Assembly: GCA_038093975.1 (NCBI GenBank)
Contig: JBBPTG010000131.1
Span: forward strand, 1-64,000
Direction of reading: 5' to 3'
Source: Chalciporus piperatus
Lineage: Eukaryota; Basidiomycota; Agaricomycetes; Boletales; Boletaceae
Length of the DNA stretch: 64,000 nucleotides
Positions 46,423-59,030 of this stretch are shown in pieces. Below the pieces are notes generated by a model. That model made no database searches. It was not told the DNA's origin and saw nothing but the letters and a program-made list of their open reading frames with translations. Position 1 is the stretch's first letter; each line of letters starts with the position of its first letter. The translations under genes and the position numbers were made by a program.

Positions 46423-48858
46423 TCAAGCCATATACACAAAGAAAATATTCCTGGTGCGAAAGAAAAAGTCATCAGATCACATTCGACAAACATAATAGCA
46501 CACTCACTGCTTATCCGTGAGATCGGCAAATGCATGCCGCTCTCTCTCCCTCTGAACATCCGCATCAGTCCATCCGCGGCGCTCCTTCTCCGCTTCCAGT
46601 GCCTTCTTGCGCTGTTTGTTCAAACGAACGTTGATCCAACGGAGGAGGAAACAGATACAAAGTTCCACACTCAGAAGTACCATGATGCTGACTTTGGCGG
46701 GGATGTATGCGGGAGCGTCCGTTGGTTGGAATATCTCCGTGCCGACGATGTTACCCACACTGAATGATACCATCGTCAGCGCGTTGATGGTGAGCTTTCA
46801 TTTCAGTACCCGGTCAGCCGTCGATATAATTCGTAAAAAGCAGTCGGACCCAACCTTCTTTGTATGACCGCTCGTGTTGCTGGCGTTGTATGCGTAGATG
46901 ACCGACAAGGCACTACCAAAGGTGAGCACCAAGTAAGACGCTGGAAGATGACTCAGTAGGCAATAGCGTGTACGAGAAGTTCCGCTCTTACCAAAGAGCA
47001 AAGCGCCCTTGTGTGCAGTACCATGAAGGCCGATCATCATTGCTGATGAATAGATGGGCATGATGAGATGCCGCTACCAAAGAGATGACCAGTGTCTCAC
47101 CTGCACCAACGATCGTAGGCACCAAGGAGATGACCATAGGGATTATCCGCTCTTTCTATGGTAATCAGTCGGTTGGCGTCGACCCTCACTCTCAACGGTA
47201 CACGAGACATACCTTCCTATCCGAAACCCATCCACAGATAAGGGTCGTCACGGCTAAAAAGGCACCTCCGGGCGTAGAGAGAATCAGCGTTTGCTTGGAC
47301 CTGGCATCAAACGATCAACTTGCATCACTAGGCAAGGAACCTCCCATCCACGTACGTGTATCCGAAGCTCTTGATAATGATATTGCTGACTAGTAAAGAG
47401 GTGGAATCGGCAAATTGTATTGCAAAGCTGGACATTAGTCAACTCACAGTTACTTAATCCCCCACTAGGAATACTCGCTGCATAGTGCGGTCAGCTGAGC
47501 CACAGGAACTGTTAGGAGAAACGTACTCAGTATTGTGCTCAACGCGATCAACCAAGTCCGAACGTCAGTCAAAGCCTCTTTGACCTGATCGATCTTGAGA
47601 GTCTTGTTTGATGTCCCTCCTTGGTCATTGCGAACACGTTCCAGGACAGCAATTCTCTCTTGTTTGGTGAGGACCCGTGCATGAACGGGTGAGTCGGGTA
47701 GCCAAATCAAAACAATTACGCCAACTACGACCGCTAAGGCACCCAACAAAAGATAGACAATCTTGTATGGCGGGACATGTTTCGGATCGGAGAATGATAT
47801 GCCCTGTAAAGTCGTGAGTGAATGCCGTCGGGTATAGGTGTATCGACGAACATAGGCAACGAATCCACCAAAGATCGATGTGAGGCCATTCTGCGGATAT
47901 TCGAGTGAGGGTCCGCCAGGGATGAGATCTCGCATGGCTGACCATGAGATAGAACCACGAAATTCTTCTACCCTGTTCGCTCTTCTTGTAGAACATGGAA
48001 ATGAGCAACACCAGCGAGGGAGACACGCAGGACTCGCACATGCCTGCGATCGACGAGTCAGGGGGAATGACAAAGAATCGCAAACTCGAGGACTTGCCAA
48101 GAAGGAAACGCAGAGCAAATAGCGCGCCGAAATTGTTCGTAGATGCATGAAGCATGAGTATACCTCCCCAGACCACGATATTGACACCTGCAAGTACTGT
48201 CAATCCCAACGTCAGGCTCGACGAACCAGGTGCTTACCCAAGTACTTTGCCAACCGCAATTTTTGGGAGATGTACACCGTAGGGAATTCCCAGAACAGGA
48301 ATCCTTTGTTTCGTCAGGTAGAGGCACGGAACTAGCGATGTAGTCTTACCGAGGTAAAAGGCCATGGATACGAGGTTATAGTGCTGCAGAAACAATGAGT
48401 CAGCTGTTAAAACACGAGTAACGGAACTGTTACTTGGCCCACAACCGGAAAGCCCATGATGCTGTAGAAAATTAGTACATTTCATGGAAATCGAGCGAAA
48501 TCTCACCTTGCATAGTTCAGGGATGTCTTGTCTCTGATAGTATGTTCCATGAAGATTCGAAACATAGACTTTAGTGAGGCATACATACAGAAATTGGGTA
48601 AAGTAGACTGCCGCACATATCGGCGGTATGATCCAGTCCTATGTGCGGTAGATAAGCGATCCAATCGAGCGGCGTAGATTCGCATACCAATTTCCTGCGA
48701 AGCTTCCTATCAAACTCCTCGCTGAAGTGTTCTTTGACTTCCGTCCCGACGAGTTGAAGTGCCTCATCTCCGTCGGTTGTGTCGAAATCGCTTCCGACAG
48801 TCTCCTCGAAGACCTGAAGTTTGGAGTCTTTCTCAGACTTCTCGGACTCGCCTGACAT
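46423..48858 (-). CDS. MFS transporter, Dal5/allantoate permease family
   Basis: A multi-exon minus-strand gene starting MSGESEKSEKDSKLQVFEE at 48858. An acidic cytosolic N-terminus precedes DRKLRRKL and the first helix. Then come DKTSLNYA, GFPVVGQHYNLVSMAFYLG, NIVVWGGILMLHASTNNF and the diagnostic segment CESCVSPSLVLLISMFYKKS. The central loop reads RVLTKQERIAVLERVRND, and late helices include KVSIMVLLSVELCICFLLRW. The tail is HAFADLTDKQNIFFVYMA after a final intron. This order fits the anion:cation symporters of the Dal5, Tna1 and Thi73 type, which import small organic anions such as allantoate, nicotinate or carboxylates. Convergent with ISWI. Confidence 0.88.
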
Positions 48859-49930
48859 GGAGGGGATCGGAAACTTGAAACGGGAGAACGAGCGGCATGG
48901 TTACCAAGCTCCTTCTTATCGTCCGCTGCTCGTCAGTCACATAAATACCGTGCGAGGAAAAAGGCAGTCCGGTTGCGCCTGCAAGAGAGTCAGCAAGATA
49001 ACGGTTAAAGCCAGCGAAGTGACTGACGTTTTCGAACATTGACTGATAACACCTGAGTCGAATCATGCTGGGGAAATGTTCCAGCATGCTTGGCGTCTCG
49101 CGGGAACACATGGAGAGGTAGTCTCGTGGTCCAGACGTTTTCGTACTCTCAGGGGTGACAAAGGTAAGTATCCGAGGCTCGTGGAGGTGGAGATGTCACT
49201 TGACAGGATGTGAGAGAAATATGCTCTTGACAGACATATGTACCACGAAAACCACTCGATCAGTGTCTCGCGCTCGTCGCTGTGGTACTTCCAAAAGGTT
49301 CAACTTCTCTGAGTCCGGGGATGTCAGCTATAATAACTTGACGTCAATCCGAGTCGATCCGAGTCCGCAGTGCGGCGTTATCTTTTCATTTTCACGGACG
49401 GAATCCCGCTCAACTTTCTCCCACTCGCTCGCTTCCTTGGTTTTTGCCTCTTCCTAGCGCCATCTCCAGCGTCCTTGCAGCACCGTCTTGTTCTGCTGAA
49501 CCATCACGGTGTTATGAGCAGCCTATTGTTTCCTCCTCAATCCGTTGGTAACGACATGCCTTCGGTCCAGCCCTTGGGGGCAGACTCGATCACCGCCGAC
49601 TGGCACAGAGCTGAAACGGGCCCACTTGAGCGATACCCTATCTGAGAGGGCTTGAGGGTTCATCATAAAGGTTGGTCGTCGTTGATAGATATGCTCAGCC
49701 ACCGCTCCTGAGGCGAGTCCGATACAGTATGATCGGAGATGAGAGAGTAATTCGTTACAAAAGCAGGGCACACCGATAACAAACTCAGCGCTCTGGGCAT
49801 ATGCCATACACTACCTCGACGTTGCTACAAAGCGGCGCGGCGTCAACAAAGCATCTACGGTCCAAAGGTGGGAAAACATACAATTGGAAAGTGTTCAGAT
49901 TGCCTTCGATCCCTCATCAACACTCTGGCT
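48859..49930. other. Intergenic region, no gene recognised
   Basis: This is the upstream region of the MFS gene and the 3' side of the RRT8-like gene. The longest frames are about 100 codons and carry no domain. Confidence 0.45.
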
Positions 49931-51189
49931 TTATCCGCGTTTCAACTGCTTCAGTTCAGCGACATAGTGTTGGCGTTTTTCCAAATCTAGGTACCCAGAG
50001 TCGGCGCACGGTATCATTTAAGATCAAAACATATAGCACACACCATGTGCCCACATAGCTGCGCCAATTCTATTTGATATTGTGAAGGCGAGTCCGACGA
50101 TTGGGATGCCTTCAAGTAGTGCAGCCACAAAACCGAAGGCTACACGGGTTGCCGTGAGCACATGCACTCCGTTTGAGGCCACATATCAACACCTACATCG
50201 GTAGTCCCACTTTCGTTCCTCGATGAACACGGCGATTTGATGTGGAGTCATGTTTTTCGCTTTAAAGTACTTTTCGCGGAACGCAGATATCAGCCTCTTG
50301 GCAATGGAGAGGACCGAGTTGGCTTACGGGTTTGTGTAGATGATGAGCGGTACCAACAGCTTTGAGGCCGGCTGCCACGAATGTACCTATGAATGGGTAC
50401 AGGGACAACGGGAGAAGCAATGCTGAGAACCCAAACTTTAGAATCCCTCGTCGTAAATTCGCAGAAGCGGGGATACCCACCTTTCTTGACGACGACACCT
50501 ACGGCCCATGTTTCCATCACACTGCCCATACGAGCGCTTAGACTATCATTGACGACGGGCGGCACGTCCCACTCTTCGATGTAAGGTTGCCAGAAGTCCG
50601 GGCCCTTGCCGCGCGAGGCGACGGTCTGGTCCCAAGCGCGTTGTCGGGCAATACGGATGTTCCGAGAAACGAAGAAAGTAATGATAGACGTGATCTGGGC
50701 GCCCAGGAGCAAAACAGTCACGTCTAATGAATGTGGTCAGGGATGCACGGGATATAGACGAGACGAAAGCAGCCATACATGTAGACACATTGAAGGGCAA
50801 TTTGAACCCGAGGAAGCCTGAGGTCTCTTCTGAGAAGTCTGTAGCAGTCCTGGAGAGGCGAGTAATGTAGCCTAGAGAAAAGAGGGAGCTGGGGTTGTTG
50901 AGGAGAGCGCGCATGATGCGCCTCTGTATTCCGTACGTTAGGAATGTCTTGGGACGGATCAGCCGAAACGGAATACACCCAGAGGAATCCCGAGACGCAC
51001 CCAGACAATCCCAACGATAGCGCCTCGTTGCACACCGTGGTTACATTTGTCCCATGCAGGCTTGTAAAGAGACTTGTCGGTGCATAAGCGGTAGACCCCA
51101 ACGATGACATACGAAGGGGGAAAGTTGAGACGAAGGGTCGCCCGCTGCAGATTGGCGGGTATAGGATCTAATTTCGAGGTCGGTTCCAT
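49931..51189 (-). CDS. RRT8/LDS-type (EI24-like) membrane protein
   Basis: It starts MEPTSKLDPIPANLQRATLR at 51189. Exons continue with RIMRALLNNPSSLFSLGYI, FLGFKLPFNVST, VTVLLLGAQITSIITFFVS, RAWDQTVASRGKGPDFWQPY, YPFIGTFVAAGLKAVGTAHH and YFEAKNMTPHQIAVFIEERK. The last exons give FGFVAALLEGIPIVGLAFTI and the ending AAMWAHDLEKRQHYVAELK. The pattern matches basidiomycete proteins annotated as outer spore wall RRT8-like, related to yeast Rrt8/Lds1/Lds2, which are lipid-droplet proteins. Several hydrophobic helices place it in a membrane. The molecular role is not known. The terminal exon was found only by splicing and restores the conserved DLEKRQ end. Confidence 0.8.
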
Positions 51190-51725
51190 CAATGCGAGGA
51201 CTGGAGGTGGTGGTATTGGAGAAAGGGACTAGGATGCCGTGGCTGCACTACTACTCTGATTACCACTAGCGACACAGCACCACGACTACCACCTCCTGCA
51301 AGCCTCCTGGCCCATGGATCGTCCTTGGTGGTCCGTATGAACTTGGCCGTGAGTCTAGTAGTAGTGGCCAGGCTTGGCCAGGCTGTCGGCAATTCCTTTG
51401 CCTCGAGGCTGCTGACGACAAGTTTCAACTTCTCTGCGCCAGCAATAGATTGATTCAGTGCAACACTTCCAGTAGCTAGTTCTACAGGACTGCTGGCGAT
51501 GAATATCGACCTCAGCAGTGCGTGTCGGGATTATCACTGTTGAAAAGGACCATCAACTGATTCAGACTTTACACGACAGTCATCAAGGCCGATTTACCGG
51601 CCTTTGCGGGCGACTGGTCGAAATGTTCCGTTCAAATCCACGTTGATGGCAGCGAGAGCGCCGTGCGTATACAGTCAACAACGAAGCCCGGGAAGAATCA
51701 ATGGGGAGACCGATTTTCACTGTGA

Positions 51726-54700
51726 GTGGCCAGAAATCATGTTGATCAGTTATCCAAGACCTCATTTTCCCATGTCTTCGCGAGCAGGCCTGCACGACCT
51801 GAGTCAGTGCTGCGCTTCGAGTTGAAACGGTCATCGGGTTTGCTTCGCCGCCCGCGCGCGTTGGCTTTCGCAGAAACCTCGTTGCAAGACCTGTTGTCTC
51901 GTGAAAGGTCCGGAGGTATGTGCCTATTTACTTCCGTGCATTCTCTAAATGGAGATCACACGGATAGATCAAGAAAAAGACCTCGTACCTATACACCTTC
52001 AACCATACCCCGACGCACGGAATGGGGTCAGTGAAGGGTGGCAGCTCATCGTCCGGTTGCACGGGACAGGCAGCATAATTGCTGCAATGGAAAAACCACA
52101 TATCCCAACCCTAGAAGGCTCTCTAGCTGAGATCGCGTTGAAACTTGAGGCATTTATGTTAGCGGGTGATGCTGTCGCTCAGGTATCGTGACTCTTAATG
52201 TCTGTCGATATCGGTACTGATAACTGCGTTGCATAGTTGCATCCATATGCAAATGTGGCATGGAAGACGGTGACCTGTTTATACACGGTATCGACACCGA
52301 TTTGCTTTCCTCGATACCTGTTGACCCGTGGCATAGCTCATCAGAGCACAAATCGACCGTTATGGGAGACTTGAAGAAATATGTGATCTAATGAGGGACT
52401 CTTATTCATTCGTAGAGGATATCAAAGCTTTCCCGGAAAAGATACCTACCCTCGAGGGAACGATTCGCAAACTACTGTCGCAAACTGTCGAATGCACAAT
52501 GTTTTTGCGTGAGTGCAGCGGACATGGCTTCGGACGTGCGGTTTGGGTTCCATTTTCGCTATTCTACATCTCATGATGCTGTACAGAACGAATGCTGCTC
52601 AGCGCATGGACAGACCGCCAAATCAATCAATTCACGCAAAGTTTCTCCGCGCTCAAGCAGGCCCTGCAGACAGGTACCTCGATACAAGCCTCGCTCGTTT
52701 GTTTCCGCGTCGACGAGAATGTTAACAAACTACGTCAGAAGCATTCTTAGCTCTCGCCACATTCACCACTGACTGCCTCTCGTTTAGTAACTGCGCAAAA
52801 CCTCATGAAGTTAGGACATGCCGACATGGACGATGCATCACGATCCGAATGTCTCCCTGACACGCGTATGGATATCCTCATCGATATCTTCGAGTGGGCT
52901 TCCACGCCAACTCCCAAGGGCAATGTTTTCTGGCTACACGGTTTTCCAGGCGCGGGAAAGAGCACGATTGCAACATCGGCAGCCAACGTCTTTCGGGATC
53001 TCCGCCGTCTCGGCGCATTCACCTTCTTCTCCCGAGGTGTTGCATCTCGCAACGACCCCGCCCTACTCATTCGCACCTTGGCCCATCAGCTAGGAGAGTT
53101 CGATCATCGCATCGGTAGCGCTATCGCTCAGGTCATCGAGGAAGTACCAAGCATCCGACAAGCACCCCTTCGTTGGCAATTCCAAAAACTTCTCGTCGAA
53201 CCCTTTGCTAGTCTAAAAGATTGTCTCCGTGAAGGCCCCATCTTCATCGTCATCGACGCCCTCGATGAATGCGGACGGTCCAGTGCGCGCGACGAACTCA
53301 TCCGAGTTCTCGCATCCGAAACACCACGACTTCCCCCAACAGTCCGGATCTTCATCACGAGTCGCGCAGAGAGTGACATTCACAGCGCATTTAGCAAACA
53401 ACCCCACATTCACGTTCGTGAAATTGATATCAAGTCCGCCATGAACGAGAAAGACGTCCGCACGTACATTCATCACCGGATGGTCGATATACGGATGCAG
53501 AACGACTTGCTCGATCTTCCCACCAATTGGCCAGGCGAGGCACAGATCGACGCACTGGCTCTCCGAGCTTCCGGGTTATTCATCTGGGCGCATACAGCTT
53601 GCCTGTACATTCAAATGGGCCAAGACCCAGAGGAACGGCTCTCCCAACTCGTCCAGGCGGTCGTCTACGCAGATACCGAAACTTCCCTCGACAAGATGTA
53701 CATCATCGCTCTCGAATCAGCGGGTAAATGGGAAGACGCCACTTTCGCTTCCGACTTTCGCGACATCATCGGGATGATCATCGTTGCAGAGAACCCTCTC
53801 ACCGCTCGCACGATCGACCTCCTCAACGGCGATTTCGATGGGAAGAAGAAAAAACGACCTTGTTTACATACGATCAGACATTTGGGAACGGTCTTGCAAT
53901 GGGCGGAAGATAAGCCTATTTGCGTGATGCATCCCAGTTTCGCAGATTTCATCACGGAGAAGAGGAGGTGTGGATCGGATGCATGGTTTATCGATCGGCC
54001 GGTACATCATCTACGACTCGCGAGGTTATGTATCGCTCGGATGGGGAAGATCTTGCGGAAGAATATGTGTGGGTTGAAGCTATCGACGGAAGCTTGGGAG
54101 GAGGGAGTTCCGGAGGATATCACGTACCCAGCTAGGTATTGGGTCGACCATCTGTGCGATGCGGAGGCGTGTCATGACGAGAGCGTGGTCGAGGAGATTT
54201 ACCGCTTCCTTGGGACTCATTTTCTCCATTGGATAGAGATCATGACGGTGATCAGGAAAGCGAGGCAAACGATTGGATTGATGATACGATTGAAGGAATG
54301 GGCAGACGTGAGTTGCTTTCCCTTCCTCCTCGTACTCTCTCCTGAGTGGTGTTCCAGACACATTATGCCCATCAAGAAGCACTTTGCAGCTTTGCGAAAG
54401 ATGCCGTTCGGTTTTGTCAAGCCTATACCCACGTCTACGAACAACACCCACTTCTAGTTTACCAAAGCGCACTCCCATTCACCCCGACGTCTGCCACTGT
54501 CTTCCGAACCTTTCAAAACGACCCAGAGATTCCCTTCATCGCTGGAGGATTCCGTCCACAATGGTCACCCCTCCTCATGGAATTCGGTCTACCAGGCGGG
54601 AGCGTCGCTTCGGTCTCCTGTTCATCTGATGGTCGGTACATCGTTTCCACCAATACACGGAGCATCTTCGTGTGGGATTCGACGTCCGGGGAGCTCGTGA

Positions 54701-55959
54701 CGAAGCCGATGAATGCAGGCAAACACGACGTCACGGTCGTCGCGTTCTCGCCTAACAACCAACATATCGCTTCGGGCTCAAATGACGGGTCGGTGAACTT
54801 GTGGGACGCTTTGTCGGGGGAGGCAGTCTTTGGTCCATTGCAGCGGCATGATGGACCTATATATGGACTTGTCTTTTCGAATGATGGGAGCATGCTCGTG
54901 TCAGCGTCGAAAGACCAGACGATCATCGTGTGGGACGCGAGCAGTGGTACGATGATCCATCCACCGCTCTCAGGACACCAAAAAACGATTCTCTCGCTCG
55001 CATTCTCTCCTGTGGACATGCGCTTCGCATCCGGTTCTCGCGATCAGACGATCCGCGTCTGGGACGCAAGCTCAGGCAAAGAAGCCCTCTCACCCATCCA
55101 ACACGTTGGGGGTGTCACCTCTCTCGTCTACACCCCCGACGGGACCAAACTCATCTCCGGCTCTGATGACCGCGCGATTCGCGTCTGGGACGCTCACGAG
55201 GGCACATTGCTCCACAACCACGAGCAAGACGCCCTCGTCTTCAGAGGTCACAACAGCGACATTTATTCTATCGCGATATCCCCCTGTGGTACGCGCATCG
55301 CTTCAGCGTCCAAGGATACCACCGTGCGTCTATGGGATATCGCCGGTGGTACAGAACTGTCCCATCTCGTTCGACAACATCGTTTACCTGTCCGCGCCGT
55401 CGTCTTCTCACCTGACGGGAAGAGAATCGTGACCGGCTCTCAAGACGCAGCAGTCCGCGTATGGGATGTCGAGAGCGTCGGAAGCATGGGCGGAACAAGA
55501 CTTCACAGAGGACTCATCTCCCATCTCGCTTTCTCAGCCGACGGCACACGCATCATCTCGGGTGGATTCGACAAGACCGTGCGGATGTGGTGCGCATCGA
55601 GTGGGCAGGCATTGATTGAGCCACTGAAATTGAAAAAGGAGGTGAGGGCGATTGCGCTGGATGATGTGGGGAAGAGGATTTTGGCGGTCGATAGGGATGA
55701 TGTGGTGTTTGCGTGGGATGTGGAGACGAGAGAGCCGTTGATGGCTACGCCTGCTGATCATCCTTCTGGATACGCGAGGGAAGACCGGGTTGTACTGGAG
55801 GGCAAGTGGATCGTAGACAGGACGACGAACGAGATATTGAGCATGTTGCCTAACATGTCGCCTCCCAAGGGAAGAGCATCGCATGGCAACAAAATCGCGA
55901 TTGGGCTCGCGAATGGGAGTATCGTAATCTTGCACTTTCCGAATCTGTTGAAGAATTAG
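51726..55959 (+). CDS. NACHT-WD40 NLR-like receptor
   Basis: Exons start at 51726 (MARNHVDQLSKTSFSHVF). An N-terminal helical region built from several small exons follows (AEIALKLEAFMLAGDAVAQ, RYGRLEEICDLMRDSYSF, CTMFLR). The NACHT NTPase has Walker A GFPGAGKST and Walker B FIVIDALDECG, with RIFITSRAE as the sensor. After an intron at about 54309-54357 the protein continues into about nine WD40 repeats, each ending in a W-D pair (VFVWD to FAWD). Fungal STAND proteins of this NWD type act in self/non-self recognition and programmed cell death, with WD40 repeats sensing ligands. The N-terminal effector domain is not one I recognise. Repeat identity is modest, unlike the near-identical repeats of HET-E. 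Confidence 0.88.
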
Positions 55960-56053
55960 AAACCGTTGTCTATGTGCGCCATCTGTTCGCAGTAGTTTGA
56001 TGGCAAGACGGTCGATTTTCCGGTCATTACATTATTATGGATATCCTACAGTC

Positions 56054-58191
56054 TCATACCATGGCTTTTACGATACCGTCAATCACGTAGATGACACCGT
56101 TTATTCCCTACGAAGATGTCAGACGGTTGAACTCGAAAATGAACATTCTTATACCTCTTGCATCTCGATAATACGTGCACCGTCTTCGAGAGTGACTCCT
56201 GACCATTCCGGTGAAGCTTTCTTGCCCTCGATGGGCGTAAAAGTGACCGACTTGCCCTCGAGCATGGTATCGTACGTCGCTGGCAACTCCGACAGCGAGA
56301 CACGAGACTATATCCCCATTATTAGCCATAAAAAGTGAATAATATAGCAGAGGACTTGAGAACTTACTGGAATGACATGCGCTGCGACCCAACGCTCAAG
56401 GTTACGTCTCGATTGTTCGTCAAACTGTTGTCCCGTCATCTCGATCACCGGTCCAACTGGCTCAGGTCCTTGATGTCTACGATGCCGCGCAATGCAAGGC
56501 GACACATTTCCAAGTCAGCCAAAGCAAGTAGAAAATGAGGGATTTCTATGGAATGGATGTACGTACGGTTTCCTGGCGAGAGCCATGACCGCCATGTTGG
56601 TGGGGACGAGCAGAGTGAGTTGGTTATCTTTTATGCTGAATTCTTTGGAGAGCGCTGTGTCTCGGGCGTAGGAGAGGTAAGTGCTTGCAGACGAGGTGAT
56701 GGTGAGCAAGTCCATCAGGGTGCATATGTGGAACGGCGATGGACGTTCTGGGTGTCTCAATGTAGGTATCAGTGAGGCAAGCTCTTCGCGGTCCCGCGAG
56801 GATAATATCGCTTTGAGCGTCTCGAGTGGACAATTTGACCGGGAAAAGAACTCTTTGAACTTTGAGTGTGGCCACCAGGATACATTTTGGAGTGTTAGGT
56901 TGAGATGACGCAAGCTGGGCAAGGTCAACAGATCCAAAAGTGCGCCGAAATCGCCGAATTTTACGTCAAGCGTCAAGGAACGAAGCGTGGAATGGGTAAG
57001 TGCGGTATATTGGGGTGTTCCCATGACGAAGATAGAGTCGACAGCAAGGTCTTCGAGGGATGAACAACGTTGGAGTGGTATCATGAAGAAAAAGTCGTTG
57101 AGAGGCACGTCAGACTGAACTCTGACATGTGTGAGCGCTGTCCATCCTGGGTTGAAGACTTCGAAGAGAGTGTGGGCATAGAGAATATAACCTCTGATAG
57201 TCATATCGAAGACGTGATGCCCTGGACCCTCGAGCAAGGACACCTCGGGGACGGAAATATCCTCGAAGCCAGTGTTGACATTCTCAACGGCTTCGTGAAC
57301 TCGGAGGTGACGCAGGTTTGGGAATGTCAGTTCGTCGAGAAGATTACCCTCAGAATACAGCTCGCATATGTCCAGGACACGGATGTTCGAATGCGTGAGT
57401 GAAACCGTGTCGTGAGATTTGTGAATGGCAAGTGGGGAGTGGACAACGCGCTCGAGGTTGGGACACATTTCGAGAAACTTGGCGAATATGCCAGTGGCTT
57501 CAAAGATAAACTCGTCGTTGGATGGAAATACCATGGAGAGGTGTGTGAGGTTTGCCCATTCTAGAATGATCCAGTCGTCGAAAAGCATCAAGAGGGATGC
57601 GGCAGTGTTGATGATGACAGTACGAAGGCGAGGGGATGATTCCGCGATCAATATTTTCTTCGGCAGTTCCATCAAATCTCCGGCAAGCGAGAGGCGCTCT
57701 AGAAAGGGAGCTCCCTCCAGCAACTGATCCAGACCGTGAATGGAGCTAAAGGAGATGCTAAGATCGGTACACCGAGTGGTGTAGGCCCGCAAGAGGTCAC
57801 TGGCAGCCATTCTGTCCGATCTTCCAACGAACTGTAACAAGCTGATGTTGAGTGACAGCGGACAGACCCTCGCATTCTTGAGCCAATGTTCGTGGTAATG
57901 GGAAATCTGTTCCTCCGGCTTCTCGCAAAGTCTTGTGATCGATAATGAGGACCACAGTGTTGGTGTGTCAAGAGCAACCTTTCGCCAGCTCCTACAGATC
58001 CTTGTCAGGACTAGTGGCGCAGTGTCTATATCTGGTGAGAGGTATCTCTCGTCCGGTAAACATTGCGTGAAGATCTCAACGAGTATCTCCGAGGGAAGGC
58101 GGTGGATACGCGATATGAAGCTCTCGTGCGTCTCGAGCGAAGACACGACCCGTTCGCGCTTCTCGCGAAACTGATTCAAAATCGTTTCCAT
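56054..58191 (-). CDS. F-box/leucine-rich protein fused to a FAS1 (fasciclin) domain
   Basis: One large exon (to about 56570) reads without a stop through an F-box near the start (ISRIHRLPSEILVEIFTQCL), a long leucine-rich region typical of Agaricomycete F-box proteins, and then HPERPSPFHICTLMDLLTIT. From there it is a FAS1 domain: SYARDTALSKEFSIKDNQ, LTLLVPTNMAVMALARKP. Three more exons add GPVIEMTGQQFDEQSRRNLE, the H-motif region RWVAAHVIP, SLSELPATYDTMLEGKSV and NGVIYVIDGIVKAM with the stop at 56054. F-box proteins recruit substrates to SCF ubiquitin ligases, while FAS1 domains are normally secreted adhesion modules, so the fusion is unexpected. No signal peptide is seen. The start is uncertain: the frame is open further upstream but has no ATG there. 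Confidence 0.75.
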
Positions 58192-59030
58192 TCGCTGTAT
58201 GACGGTGTCCAAGTCACTAAGCTGTTCCCGGCGCTGGGAGATGATTTCACGGATGGCAGGAATTTCCCGACTCGACGCGACGTAGTTGGAGGTTGAGAAC
58301 TTGGAGTAGGGGGTGTCGAGGGAAGGAAACTGTAGTTTGTCATGGCGTTGTCGTCACACTGTGTATACCTCTCTGATTCACTGATGATACTTACTGTGCG
58401 AAGTAACTCCTCGTCAAACTTTTTTGTACAGTTCTGTTGGTAGATGCGTCGTGGTTGTGTTCAAGGGAATAGCGCAAGAATAGCGAACCACGTACTAGCT
58501 TACTACTAGTCACGTGTACGATTACCCTGCTACCGCTCGTAGAGATAGCCTGAGCCAGCCTTTCTTGTACCCGTACTTCGTAGTCCCCCGTATAAAGCGT
58601 GGTCCCGTTCTGTTCGCCCGTTTCAGTGTTTCCCGTCGTCGGCCACGGCAGACTTCCAACTAGTGCATACTCTGAGTCTCTTTCAAGGTTTGAGATTTTT
58701 TGTTTTCGTGTTCCTCAAGGGCCAGTCCTCAGCCCCTTACTAGGTAGGAAGACAGTTATTCCTTAGTACTTTAAAGCTTTATTACTAGTCCTCAACCCGG
58801 TCTGGTGTATCATGCCATTGTTCCGAGACCGTCGGAAAGCGGTTATCCGTACTTTCCGAGTTTTCCATCCGTGACCACTCATACACCCGGTGGCCCCGGT
58901 CCGATGATACCGTTTGATCAGTGGTAATGGTCTCTATCCATGCGTGACCACTGATTGGCATCAAGCCCGGGCCTACGAGCACCACCACCCCACCACCTCC
59001 GAGTCTCCAAGTTTCAACCCATCATCAACC
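58192..59030. other. Divergent promoter region of F-box/FAS1 and dienelactone hydrolase genes
   Basis: No coding gene is seen. A TATAAAG motif sits at 58591-58597, 440 bases before the hydrolase start. It could mark transcription with a long leader or an intron in the leader. Confidence 0.4.

Noticed and set aside
56054..56780. FAS1 domain as a separate short gene
   Set aside because: There is no gap, stop or signal peptide between the F-box region and the FAS1 domain; the reading frame is continuous in one exon.
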